Below, piece by piece: positions 1 to 7,252 of a stretch of 33,085 bases of DNA. Within the stretch, counting starts at the first letter, position 1; every line of letters begins with the position of its first letter. The notes beneath the pieces were generated by a model that worked only from the letters and a program-made list of their open reading frames with translations, searched no databases and was not told the origin of the DNA. The stretch comes from SCUN01 sp964343975 (GTDB taxonomy: Bacteria; Acidobacteriota; Vicinamibacteria; Vicinamibacterales; SCN-69-37). The stretch spans positions 1 to 33,085 of the forward strand of contig CAYFLU010000014.1 in the NCBI GenBank assembly GCA_964343975.1, given 5' to 3'. The translations under genes were made by a program, and so were the position numbers.

Positions 1-1
1 C

Positions 2-1381
2 GACATGTTCGACGAGTACAAGGTCATGGGTCTCGCGCCGTACGGCGATCCGGCCCGATTCCGGCGCGTGCTGCGGTCGTTGTACGAGTTGCTGCCCGAC
101 GGCGAGTATCGCCTGCACCGCGATCGCATTCCGGAGCTCTATGCGCACATCGAGCCGCGACGCAAAGGTGGGCGGTTCACGCAAGATCATCTGGACCTCG
201 CGGCCGCACTGCAGGAAGCGCTCGAGATCGTCGGCAGCCACATGGTCCGGCACTTTGCGGAGCTGACCGGCCACCGGCACCTCTGCCTTGCCGGCGGTGT
301 GGCGCACAACTGCTCGATGAACGGCAAGTTCGTATACTCCGGTTTGTTCGAGCGCGTGTTCGTGCAGCCCGCATCACATGATGCGGGTGGCGCGCTGGGC
401 GCGGCGTTGGCCGTGGATCAGCAGACGCGTCGCGGGGCCGTCGCCCCGCTCACCGACGTGTACTGGGGCACCGACGTGCCCGACACCGCCCGCATTCTCG
501 ATATCCTCGCGGGCTGGGCCCCGTGGCTCGATGCCGCACCGCAAGACGATCCCTGTGAGACCGGCGCTGCGTTGATGGCGGACCGCAAGGTGATTGGATG
601 GGTGCAAGGCCGATCGGAGTTCGGTCCGCGCGCGCTGGGCAATCGCAGCATTCTTGCGGATCCTCGCCCGGCCGAACACAAGGACATCATCAATCGCATG
701 GTGAAGAAGCGCGAAGCGTACCGGCCCTTCGCGCCGTCCGTGCTCGAGGAACGCGTCGGCGACTTCTTCGTCGTGCCGCCGACACAGCGCGACTTTCCGT
801 ACATGAGCGTCGTGCTGCAGGTCCAGCCCGAGCAGCGCGATGTGCTGGGCGCCGTGGCGCACGTTGACGGGACCGCGCGCGTTCAGACGGTGCGCCAGGA
901 GGTGAATCCCCGCTACTGGCGCCTGATCGAGGCATTCGGTCGACGCACGGGCGTGCCCGTCGTTCTGAACACGTCGTTCAATAACCACGCAGAGCCGATC
1001 GTCGATTCGGTCGAAGACGCGATCGTCTGCTTCCTCACGACGGATCTGCACGCGCTCATCGTCGGCGATGTGCTCGTCACGAAGCGCGTGGTGCCTGACG
1101 CGCAATGGATGACGCTGGCGGTGTCATTGCCGGCGAGCCTGATGGTTCGGGAATGTCGCACCACGACGGGCGAGCGCACACACGAAGCGGTGTTCGATTA
1201 CAGCGGGGGCAAGTCGAAGCTGGTATCGGCGGCGATGTATGCGGCGATGCTGGCGGCAGATGGGCGGCGAACGATGGCGCAGCTCACCGAAGGGCTGAGC
1301 TTCGATGATCGCGCCGCACTGGTCGGGGAGTTGCTGGATCTGTGGTCGCAGCGGATGGTGATCTTGCGACCGTCGGCCTGA
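2..1381 (+). CDS. Carbamoyltransferase, NodU/CmcH/TobZ family (5' partial)
   Basis: This is the 3' portion of an O-carbamoyltransferase; the reading frame is open to the left edge, so the true start lies outside the window. It enters at the conserved DEYKVMGLAPYGDP stretch, which in this family lies well inside the N-terminal Kae1-like domain. CLAGGVAHNCSMNGK and SHDAGGALGAAL follow, then the C-terminal domain motifs WVQGRSEFGPRALGNRSILADPR, YRPFAPSVL and LNTSFNNHAEPIV. Family members transfer a carbamoyl group from carbamoyl phosphate, via carbamoyl-adenylate, to hydroxyls of natural products or glycans. After the family core there is an extra C-terminal segment of about 95 residues (from about 1095) that resembles a small winged-helix/PqqD-like module, but this is a guess. 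The gene ends 6 bp from a convergent small gene. The substrate cannot be read from this fragment. Confidence 0.88.
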   Translation, partial: DMFDEYKVMGLAPYGDPARFRRVLRSLYELLPDGEYRLHRDRIPELYAHIEPRRKGGRFTQDHLDLAAALQEALEIVGSHMVRHFAELTGHRHLCLAGGVAHNCSMNGKFVYSGLFERVFVQPASHDAGGALGAALAVDQQTRRGAVAPLTDVYWGTDVPDTARILDILAGWAPWLDAAPQDDPCETGAALMADRKVIGWVQGRSEFGPRALGNRSILADPRPAEHKDIINRMVKKREAYRPFAPSVLEERVGDFFVVPPTQRDFPYMSVVLQVQPEQRDVLGAVAHVDGTARVQTVRQEVNPRYWRLIEAFGRRTGVPVVLNTSFNNHAEPIVDSVEDAIVCFLTTDLHALIVGDVLVTKRVVPDAQWMTLAVSLPASLMVRECRTTTGERTHEAVFDYSGGKSKLVSAAMYAAMLAADGRRTMAQLTEGLSFDDRAALVGELLDLWSQRMVILRPSA

Positions 1382-1387
1382 ACGCGA

Positions 1388-1564
1388 TCAGCGCCGCTGA
1401 TTCGGAAAGGCCGGAGGAATCGCCGCGACGAGCGTGATCACGCCGACAATGGGCGTCAGGAAGATCGAGATGAGGAAGTATCCCCAGAAGCCAAACCGGT
1501 AGCGGCGGCCGAAGTACCCGATGACCAAGGCCGCGACGAGCCACAGTGGAACAAATCCAACCAT
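1388..1564 (-). CDS. Small two-helix membrane protein (58 aa), hypothetical
   Basis: A 58-codon reading frame starts with ATG at 1564, three bases after the stop of the upstream binding-protein gene, and ends with TGA. The product has two hydrophobic segments (about residues 4-18 and 24-50) separated by a basic GRRYRFG turn, and a short charged tail NQRR. Small bacterial membrane proteins with a G-R-x-x-x-G turn followed by a second helix containing a TP motif are common and have no assigned function. The tight spacing suggests cotranscription with the gene at 1568-2773. It could be a membrane partner of that protein or an unrelated passenger. The main alternative is that it is not translated; its clean membrane-protein pattern argues against this. 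Confidence 0.7.
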   Translation of the reverse strand: MVGFVPLWLVAALVIGYFGRRYRFGFWGYFLISIFLTPIVGVITLVAAIPPAFPNQRR

Positions 1565-1567
1565 ACG

Positions 1568-2773
1568 TTAGCGCTCCTTCTCGATGTCCTGCTCTTCAAC
1601 GGACATCAGTCTGAACTTGCCGTTGTCCATCTTCTTGATGGAGATGTCGCGACCTTTGACGTCCCCGTTCAGATCGAATGAGAACGGCCCGAAAATGCCT
1701 TCCCACTGATTCATCTTGATCGTGGTGGTCACGACGATCGGATCCGCGCTGTTGGCCTTCAGGATGGCGTTGGTGAACAGCCGAAAGGCTTCATAGCCCT
1801 GGCTGGCGCCGTACCCGGGCGGCGCGCCGAACCGCGCCTGGAACCGCTGCCGAAACGCCGCATAACTCACGTCGGTCGCATCGGGATTCACGGCGCTGGC
1901 CACGTAGAGGTTGTTCGCGTCGGTGCCGGCAATGTCCCAGACTTCCATCGAGTCGAGTTTGTCGCTGGCCAGCACGGGCACATCAACGCCCATGAGTTTG
2001 AGATCTTTCAGCAGTTTGCCGCCCCATGGCAGATCGTCAGCCAGCATCAACGCGTCGAACTTCGCGCGACGGATTTCCGCGATGAACGGACGCAGATCCT
2101 GTGTACGGCCGTCGGGATCATGGAAGTAGGACCGCTGGAACGGAACATCGATGCCGTGATGCTTCGCGGAGGTGACGAAGCGGTCGGCCACCATCTGGTG
2201 CCGGAGAATGCGCCCGTAGAGAACGCCGACGCGCTTGAAGCCGCGGGTCACCGCATACGACGCCAGTGCTTCGGCGACCTCGGCATCATCGGGCGTCAAA
2301 CGCAGCGTGTACTTGAAGTCGTGATGGGTGAGGCGCTGGTCGGTGATCTTCGGTGAGATGAAGACGATGCCGTGCTCTTCGTACGTGATGGAGGACGGAA
2401 TCGACGTGCCCACCACTTCATGACCGATCACACAGAGGACGTCTTCGTACTGCGCCACGCGGCGGGCCGTCTCGCCCTTGTCGGCCGTCTCGACGAACGT
2501 GCGGAGGCGGATCTTGCCGGCCAGCGGCCCCCCGGCCGCGTCGAGTTCTTCCTTGGCCAGTGTCACGCCCTCGATCAGGCTCTTGTCGGTGTGCGGCGGC
2601 CAGACGAGTGCGACCGAGAAGCCCCTCTGCATCCCGTTGTTGTGCACGAGCTGTCGCTGACGATCCGCGGGGGTGAAGTAGAAATCGCGAAAGACGAACT
2701 CGTACAGGAGAAACCCGACAAACAGCACGAGGCTGAGCGCGGTGAACCGCCCTCGGAGTGTCCCCGGCTGCAT
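1568..2773 (-). CDS. Membrane-anchored ABC-type substrate-binding-like protein (Peripla_BP_6 / Leu-Ile-Val type)
   Basis: The product resembles type I periplasmic binding proteins of the branched-chain amino acid family. It has an N-terminal hydrophobic segment (TALSLVLFVGFLLYEFVF) with no lipobox and no obvious cleavage site, so it is probably a signal anchor facing the periplasm. After it come the usual FSVALVWPP and GVTLAKEELDAAGG beginnings, VLCVIGHEVVGTSIPSSITYEEHGIVFISP, KRVGVLYG, FDALMLADD, and a C-terminal ASQGYEAFRLFTNAI stretch. ATG at 2773 is used here; an in-frame GTG at 2791 would add six residues, and neither has a clear ribosome site. No permease or ATPase of a Liv-type ABC importer is nearby, so a sensory or orphan ligand-binding role is as likely as transport. 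The gene is divergent from the SPFH gene. Confidence 0.82.
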   Translation of the reverse strand: MQPGTLRGRFTALSLVLFVGFLLYEFVFRDFYFTPADRQRQLVHNNGMQRGFSVALVWPPHTDKSLIEGVTLAKEELDAAGGPLAGKIRLRTFVETADKGETARRVAQYEDVLCVIGHEVVGTSIPSSITYEEHGIVFISPKITDQRLTHHDFKYTLRLTPDDAEVAEALASYAVTRGFKRVGVLYGRILRHQMVADRFVTSAKHHGIDVPFQRSYFHDPDGRTQDLRPFIAEIRRAKFDALMLADDLPWGGKLLKDLKLMGVDVPVLASDKLDSMEVWDIAGTDANNLYVASAVNPDATDVSYAAFRQRFQARFGAPPGYGASQGYEAFRLFTNAILKANSADPIVVTTTIKMNQWEGIFGPFSFDLNGDVKGRDISIKKMDNGKFRLMSVEEQDIEKER

Positions 2774-2800
2774 GCGCGCGATCGCTGGCACAGAGAGGAG

Positions 2801-2849
2801 ATTCTACCCCGCGGCGAGAGCCGGAGGCACGGTTCCAATGGGGTAGAAT
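2801..2849. promoter_or_regulatory. Perfect 10-bp inverted repeat in divergent promoter region
   Basis: ATTCTACCCC (2801-2810) and GGGGTAGAAT (2840-2849) are perfect reverse complements separated by 29 bases. They lie between the divergent binding-protein and SPFH genes. On each strand the arm reads GGGGTAGAAT pointing towards the gene it would serve, and TAGAAT is a plausible -10 hexamer. Either these are two matched promoters or one operator bound by a dimer; no clear -35 box is seen for either. Confidence 0.5.
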
Positions 2850-2891
2850 GGCGTCCGCCCTGTTCAAGACGTTTTACAAGGAGCCTGCCTC

Positions 2892-3794
2892 ATGGCCGAT
2901 GCGAATCAGGACACGTTTGATGGCGATCTCGGGACGGACCGGTCTGCCGTCTGGTCGGACCGCATCGCGCGTGCGAGCCACTTCTCGGGCGTGCGGCTGC
3001 TGATTGCGGCACTGCTGGTCACGCTCGTCGCGATCTATTACTGGAAGGATGTGTTCATCACCATCCATTCCGGCGAAGCGGGCGTGATGTTCTACCGCTT
3101 CGGCGGCGGCACACAGGTGGATCGTGTGCTCGGCGAAGGACTCAAGATCATCGCCCCCTGGGACACGATGTTCATCTACGACCTGCGGGTGCAGGAAACC
3201 AAGCACCAGATGGCCGTCCTGACCAATGAAGGCATGACGGTCACGCTGAACCTGTCGATCCGGTGCCATCCGGAACCGGATCTGGTGGGCCTGCTGCAGA
3301 AGAACGTCGGGCCGGACTACCGGAACAAGATCGTCATCCCGGAAGTGGAGTCTGCCCTGCGCACCACGCTCGGCAACTTCCCGATGCGCGATGTGTACGG
3401 CTCACAGCGCGCCGTCATCCAGGAAGCGATCAACCAGAGTCTTGAGCAGGTTCAGCAGAAGTTCGTGAAGATCGACGGCGTGATCCTGCGTGAAGTGATG
3501 CTGCCGGACAAGGTGCGCGACAGCGTCGAAGAGAAGATGATCCAGAAGGAAATGCTCGAGTCGTACGAATTCCGGACGACGATCGCGGAGCTCGAGAGCA
3601 AGCGGCGCCTCACCGAAGCGAACGGCGTGAAGGCCGCAAACGACGTGATCAACAGCTCGTTGACGCCCAACCTGCTGAAGTGGGAAGGCATCGCGGCGAC
3701 CCGCGATCTCGCCAAGTCCAACAATGCCAAAACGGTGATCATCGGCACAGGCCCGAACGGCTTGCCGATCATCCTCGGTGGCGAGAAACAGTAA
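2892..3794 (+). CDS. SPFH/prohibitin-family membrane protein
   Basis: The 300-residue product has a short cytoplasmic N-terminus, one membrane helix (about residues 34-50) and then a prohibitin/stomatin (SPFH) domain from about 54 to 250. Recognisable stretches are SGEAGVMFYRFGGGT, GLKIIAPWDTMFIYDLRVQE, LTNEGMTVTLNLSIRCH, the LRTTLGNFPMRDVYGSQR helix and LEQVQQKFVKIDGVILREVMLPDKV. A charged helical segment near 215-245 fits the family's coiled coil. SPFH proteins form large membrane-bound rings that organise membrane domains or control proteases. ATG at 2892 is preceded by a good AAGGAG. Two downstream genes follow at 29 and 3 bp, so the three are probably one operon. No HflB/FtsH-type partner is visible nearby. 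Confidence 0.9.
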   Translation: MADANQDTFDGDLGTDRSAVWSDRIARASHFSGVRLLIAALLVTLVAIYYWKDVFITIHSGEAGVMFYRFGGGTQVDRVLGEGLKIIAPWDTMFIYDLRVQETKHQMAVLTNEGMTVTLNLSIRCHPEPDLVGLLQKNVGPDYRNKIVIPEVESALRTTLGNFPMRDVYGSQRAVIQEAINQSLEQVQQKFVKIDGVILREVMLPDKVRDSVEEKMIQKEMLESYEFRTTIAELESKRRLTEANGVKAANDVINSSLTPNLLKWEGIAATRDLAKSNNAKTVIIGTGPNGLPIILGGEKQ

Positions 3795-3823
3795 TCCGAC
3801 GTCGGACGCCCCAAGGACTCGAC

Positions 3824-4267
3824 ATGACGCCTCCCAAAGGCAAGCCTGTAAAATCTCCGGCGCCGCGCTCCCGGAAAGCCAAACCGAAATTCGGGGCCGG
3901 GGCTCCGGCCGCCTCCTCGACGCGTGTGGGCTGGGTGTACCGGTCTGACGGCGACACCACCGCGACTCCCGCCGCTCCAACGACGCCGGTGTCAGCCCCT
4001 GTGGAGGCGGCGGCCCCCGTCGTTCCAGCCGCGATCGTCACGCCACCAACGCCCGTCACCGCGCCCCCAGCCCTGATCGCGGCCGCGCCGGAGCCGGCGC
4101 GCGCCCGACCGCAAGCACTCGCACCCGTCAGCCAGCCGACGCGCACGCCTGCGGCGCGGAGCCTGGCGGCGACAAGCGCTGACATCGTGCTCATGCCCGT
4201 CTCGCTGTCGCTGATGATGATCATGGCGCCACTGAGCTGGCTGTCCGGCGGCCGGCGGCGCCCCTAG
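3824..4267 (+). CDS. Ala/Pro-rich protein with C-terminal membrane helix, unknown function
   Basis: The product (147 aa) is not a family I recognise. It begins with a Lys/Arg/Pro-rich basic stretch (MTPPKGKPVKSPAPRSRKAK), continues with about 90 residues rich in Ala, Pro, Thr and Val that look disordered, and ends in a hydrophobic segment (IVLMPVSLSLMMIMAPLSWL) followed by a short basic tail. This suggests a tail-anchored protein with a flexible stalk. The start at 3824 is chosen because AAGGA lies just upstream and because the longer frame would overlap the SPFH gene. It sits between the SPFH gene and the ABC exporter, with only 3 bases to the latter, so it is probably cotranscribed and may bridge them. 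Coding potential rests on the open frame, the ribosome site and the operon position. Confidence 0.65.
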   Translation: MTPPKGKPVKSPAPRSRKAKPKFGAGAPAASSTRVGWVYRSDGDTTATPAAPTTPVSAPVEAAAPVVPAAIVTPPTPVTAPPALIAAAPEPARARPQALAPVSQPTRTPAARSLAATSADIVLMPVSLSLMMIMAPLSWLSGGRRRP

Positions 4268-4270
4268 ACC

Positions 4271-5920
4271 ATGATCCTGACGTTCCTGAAGTCGATTCCG
4301 CTGTTTCAGCTCCTCAGTCGGGGCTCAGCGAGACTGAACGCCCGCATGGCGGGTTACGTGCTGCTGGCCGGCCTCGCCAATGCGGGACTGCTCGCGATCA
4401 TCAACAGCGCGGCCAATGACGTCAACGGCCCGGAAAGCGGCCGGCTGCTCGCGACATTCATCGTGACGATGATCATCTACGTCGTCGCGCAGCGGGAAAT
4501 CCTGTTCGTCGCCATCACGGACATTGAAAAGCTGCTGGATGGCATCCGTGTGCATGTGGCGAACCGCATCCGCCGCTCGGAACTCGAGGCCCTCGACCAG
4601 GTCGGCCGGTCCGAGATCTACGGCATCGTCAGCCGCGAGACCCAGAACATCTCGCAGGCCGCCAGCACCATCGTCAACGCGCTGCAGTCACTGATGATGG
4701 TGGTCTTCAGCGTGGCGTACATCGCCATCCTGTCTCGCACGGCGCTGGTGGTGGTGGCCGGCCTGGTATGGCTCGCGCTGATTCTGCATTTCCAGCGGTC
4801 GGCGGAACTGCGGGCGTTGTTGAGTGACGCGAAACAACAGGAGAACGACTATCTCAGCGCGCTGACCCACATGCTGGACGGGTTCAAGGAAGTGCGCATG
4901 AACCGCGCACGCAGCACGGAGCTGTTCGATCACCTGCGGCGCATCTCGGGCACGGTGGCCGACGTCAAGACACGCGCCGGTCACCGGTTCGCGTCACATT
5001 ACGTGATCATGCAGGCGATGCTGTTCGGCCTGCTCGCCGCGATCGTGTTTCTGCTGCCCCGGATCAGCTTCGCGTTCTCCGGGGACGTGATGAAACTCAC
5101 GGTCGCGATTCTGTTCATCATTGGCCCCATTGGCGCCATCGTGAACACGATCCCGCAATACTCCACGGCGAACATCGCCGCCGAGAACATCTTCCGACTC
5201 GAAGCCACGCTGGAGCTGTCGAGCGCGCGAGATCACAACGGACGAGCCGAAGCCCCCCAGACCGAAAAGTTCGCCGGCATCGACCTCCGGCGCGTGGTGT
5301 TCCAGTATCGCGACCGCGGCGTGGGACCGGCATTCCGGATCGGCCCGATCGACCTTCAGGTCGATCCAGGGTCGATCGTGTTCATCGTGGGTGGCAACGG
5401 GAGCGGGAAGTCGACGTTCCTGCGCACCCTGACCGGCCTCTATGCACCCACCGACGGGCTGGTGCTGCTGAACAACACGCTGGTGTCACCCGAGAACGTC
5501 GGGTGGTACCGAAGCCATTTCAGCCCGATTTTCTCGGACTACCATCTGTTTGACCGACTGTACGGACTCCGGAACACCCCCACCGAGCGGGTTCAGGAGC
5601 TCCTGACCCTCATGCAGATCGAAGACAAGGTGTCGTTCGAGAACGGGGCCTTTACAACCTTGGAGCTCTCGAGCGGTCAGCGGAAGCGCCTGGCCATGAT
5701 CGTGGCCCTGTTGGAGGACCGGCCAATTCTGGTCCTCGACGAATGGGCGGCTGACCAAGATCCACCATTCCGGAGGTTTTTCTACGAAGACCTGCTGCCA
5801 AATCTGAAGCGGCAGGGCAAAACGATTATTGCTGCGACCCACGACGACCGATACTTCGATACGGCCGATCGGGTGTTGAAGATGGAGTACGGCGAACTTA
5901 CTCCATACAAAGCCACTTAG
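4271..5920 (+). CDS. Cyclic-peptide-type ABC exporter (PvdE/SyrD family), fused TM and ATPase
   Basis: This is a 549-residue half-transporter with an N-terminal membrane domain (about six helices between residues 28 and 295) and a C-terminal nucleotide-binding domain. Walker A is GGNGSGKST (374-382), the signature is LSSGQ (466-470), Walker B is ILVLDE (486-491) and the switch histidine is in ATHDD (H524). The Q-loop region FSPIFSDYHLFD is characteristic of the PvdE/SyrD cyclic-peptide exporter group, which moves siderophore precursors and lipopeptides such as pyoverdine and syringomycin across the inner membrane. Length fits that family. The substrate is unknown because no peptide synthetase is visible in the window. 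An Sfp-type phosphopantetheinyl transferase lies 0.55 kb downstream, which is consistent with such chemistry elsewhere in the genome. It is the last gene of the tight SPFH cluster. Confidence 0.88.
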   Translation: MILTFLKSIPLFQLLSRGSARLNARMAGYVLLAGLANAGLLAIINSAANDVNGPESGRLLATFIVTMIIYVVAQREILFVAITDIEKLLDGIRVHVANRIRRSELEALDQVGRSEIYGIVSRETQNISQAASTIVNALQSLMMVVFSVAYIAILSRTALVVVAGLVWLALILHFQRSAELRALLSDAKQQENDYLSALTHMLDGFKEVRMNRARSTELFDHLRRISGTVADVKTRAGHRFASHYVIMQAMLFGLLAAIVFLLPRISFAFSGDVMKLTVAILFIIGPIGAIVNTIPQYSTANIAAENIFRLEATLELSSARDHNGRAEAPQTEKFAGIDLRRVVFQYRDRGVGPAFRIGPIDLQVDPGSIVFIVGGNGSGKSTFLRTLTGLYAPTDGLVLLNNTLVSPENVGWYRSHFSPIFSDYHLFDRLYGLRNTPTERVQELLTLMQIEDKVSFENGAFTTLELSSGQRKRLAMIVALLEDRPILVLDEWAADQDPPFRRFFYEDLLPNLKRQGKTIIAATHDDRYFDTADRVLKMEYGELTPYKAT

Positions 5921-5923
5921 CGG

Positions 5924-5953
5924 TTGCAATCCCGATCAGAACTCAGGTAGACT
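5924..5953 (+). promoter_or_regulatory. Putative sigma70-type promoter for the DUF697-like gene
   Basis: TTGCAA (5924-5929) and TAGACT (5948-5953) are separated by 18 bases and lie about 28 bases before the ATG at 5981. The match is moderate but well placed, and suggests the DUF697-like gene is transcribed separately from the exporter. Confidence 0.45.
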
Positions 5954-5980
5954 CAGCGTGTCCCTCTCAGGAGCCCATTA

Positions 5981-6415
5981 ATGAACGAGAAAGATCTGCG
6001 CGCTACTTCCATCATTCGTCAGTACTCGGCCATCGCGGCTGGTGCGGGCCTGATCCCGATCGTGGGTCTCGACGTCGCGGCCATCGCCGGTGTTGAGTAC
6101 AAGATGTTGTCGGAGCTGGCCAATGTGTACGGCGTGGAATTCCGCGCTGAACGCGTTCGGTCGATCGTGGCTGTTCTCCTCGGCGCCTACGCGTCGAAGC
6201 GCCTGGGTATGGGCTTCGGTAGCGGCGTGCTCAAGGCCGTTCCGGTCGTCGGCACGATGCTCGGCGCCATCTCGGTGCCGGTCCTCGCGTCGGGTGTCAC
6301 GTGGGCCATCGGCCGCGTGTTCGTCCAGCACTTCGCTGCGGGCGGCACGTTCCTGACGTTCGATCCCAGCAAGGTGCGGGAGCACTTCGAAGCTGCGACG
6401 GCGTCGGCGGCCTAA
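5981..6415 (+). CDS. DUF697-like small membrane protein
   Basis: The 144-residue product matches the DUF697/YcjF-like pattern: a hydrophobic N-terminal stretch with PIVGLDVAAIAGVEYKMLSELANVYGVEF, a second hydrophobic half with KAVPVVGTMLGAISVPVLASGVTWAIGRVF, and the hallmark ending VQHFAAGGTFLTFDPSKVREHF. DUF697 domains occur alone or fused to GTPases and are thought to be membrane-associated; no biochemical role is established. An AGGAG ribosome site precedes ATG at 5981. The gene has its own likely promoter and is closed by a strong hairpin terminator, so it is probably a single-gene unit. Confidence 0.8.
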   Translation: MNEKDLRATSIIRQYSAIAAGAGLIPIVGLDVAAIAGVEYKMLSELANVYGVEFRAERVRSIVAVLLGAYASKRLGMGFGSGVLKAVPVVGTMLGAISVPVLASGVTWAIGRVFVQHFAAGGTFLTFDPSKVREHFEAATASAA

Positions 6416-6439
6416 CCGCCAGCCACGCACAGTACGTTC

Positions 6440-6474
6440 GGCCGGACCGCCTCACGCGGTCCGGCCTTTTCTTT
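6440..6474 (+). terminator. Rho-independent terminator
   Basis: An 11-bp perfect stem (GGCCGGACCGC with GCGGTCCGGCC, 6440-6450 and 6456-6466) with a five-base loop is followed by TTTTCTTT. It lies 24 bases after the DUF697-like stop. Its T-tract runs into the apparent TTG start of the next gene. Confidence 0.9.
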
Positions 6475-7252
6475 GTCCGCACTAGACCTTCCCGCGAACG
6501 CCGTCCATCTCTGGTACCACGTGACGTCCGAGCTCGGACGCACGGAGTTCGAGGCTCATCTCTCCGATCTGAGCACCGACGAAATCGCACGGTGCCACCG
6601 TTTTGTACACACGGTGGATCAACGCGACTACGCCGCCGCACACGCGGGTCTCCGTCGCGCCTTGTCACGCTACACACCCAAACGGCCGATTACCTGGCAG
6701 TTCGAACGATCCGCACAGGGCAAACCGTTTGTGAGTCCGGCGATGAGCGCGCCGTACGCGATCAATCTGTCGCACACACGAGGACTGGTGGCGTGGGCCA
6801 TCGCCCCACAGGGTGATGTCGGCATCGACGTGGAGAGCTGCCCGAGTTCTCCGGATCTCATGGAGTTGGCGCGACAGAATTTCTCGACCAAAGAGGTCCG
6901 GCAATTGGCCGCGTGTGCGCCCGATGCCATGCGTATCCTCTTCATTGAACTGTGGACACTGAAAGAAGCCTTCGTGAAGGCGACCGGTGACGGCATCACG
7001 GTGGACTTGAGCCGGTGGGGCTTCCGCCTCGACCGGCCAGAGTTGCTGTTCGATCCACCGCCAGGGATCGCCGCGCACGAGTGGACATTTGCGCTGTACG
7101 CGCCCACGGCAGACACGCGCATGGCCATTGCCGCGCGACGCGCCGACGCGTCGCCGTGGCAGCTGCACGCACGGGCGTGGGACAGTGATCGCGATCTCGC
7201 GCCGTTGCGAGCGAGCCCGCACGTGACGCGCGAAGCGTCAGGCGGTTTCTGA
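6473..7252 (+). CDS. 4'-phosphopantetheinyl transferase, Sfp type
   Basis: The enzyme moves the phosphopantetheine arm of CoA to a serine of carrier proteins of NRPS, PKS or fatty acid synthases. The 259-residue product shows the family order: VHLWYH near the N-terminus, FERSAQGKPFV, INLSHTRG, the Mg-binding GDVGIDVE (D119, E121) and WTLKEAFVKATGDG (161-174). The start is set at TTG 6473 because VHLWYH, normally 5-15 residues from the start, would be lost with the next candidate (GTG 6521). The TTG lies inside the T-tract of the upstream terminator and has no ribosome site, so initiation is unusual. The 3' end overlaps the convergent MFS gene by 15 bases. Confidence 0.88.
   Translation: MSALDLPANAVHLWYHVTSELGRTEFEAHLSDLSTDEIARCHRFVHTVDQRDYAAAHAGLRRALSRYTPKRPITWQFERSAQGKPFVSPAMSAPYAINLSHTRGLVAWAIAPQGDVGIDVESCPSSPDLMELARQNFSTKEVRQLAACAPDAMRILFIELWTLKEAFVKATGDGITVDLSRWGFRLDRPELLFDPPPGIAAHEWTFALYAPTADTRMAIAARRADASPWQLHARAWDSDRDLAPLRASPHVTREASGGF

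Noticed and set aside
6473..6816. Alternative frame 6301-6816 on the plus strand
   Set aside because: It crosses the terminator and the PPTase in a different frame, with an Arg-rich sequence of no recognisable family.
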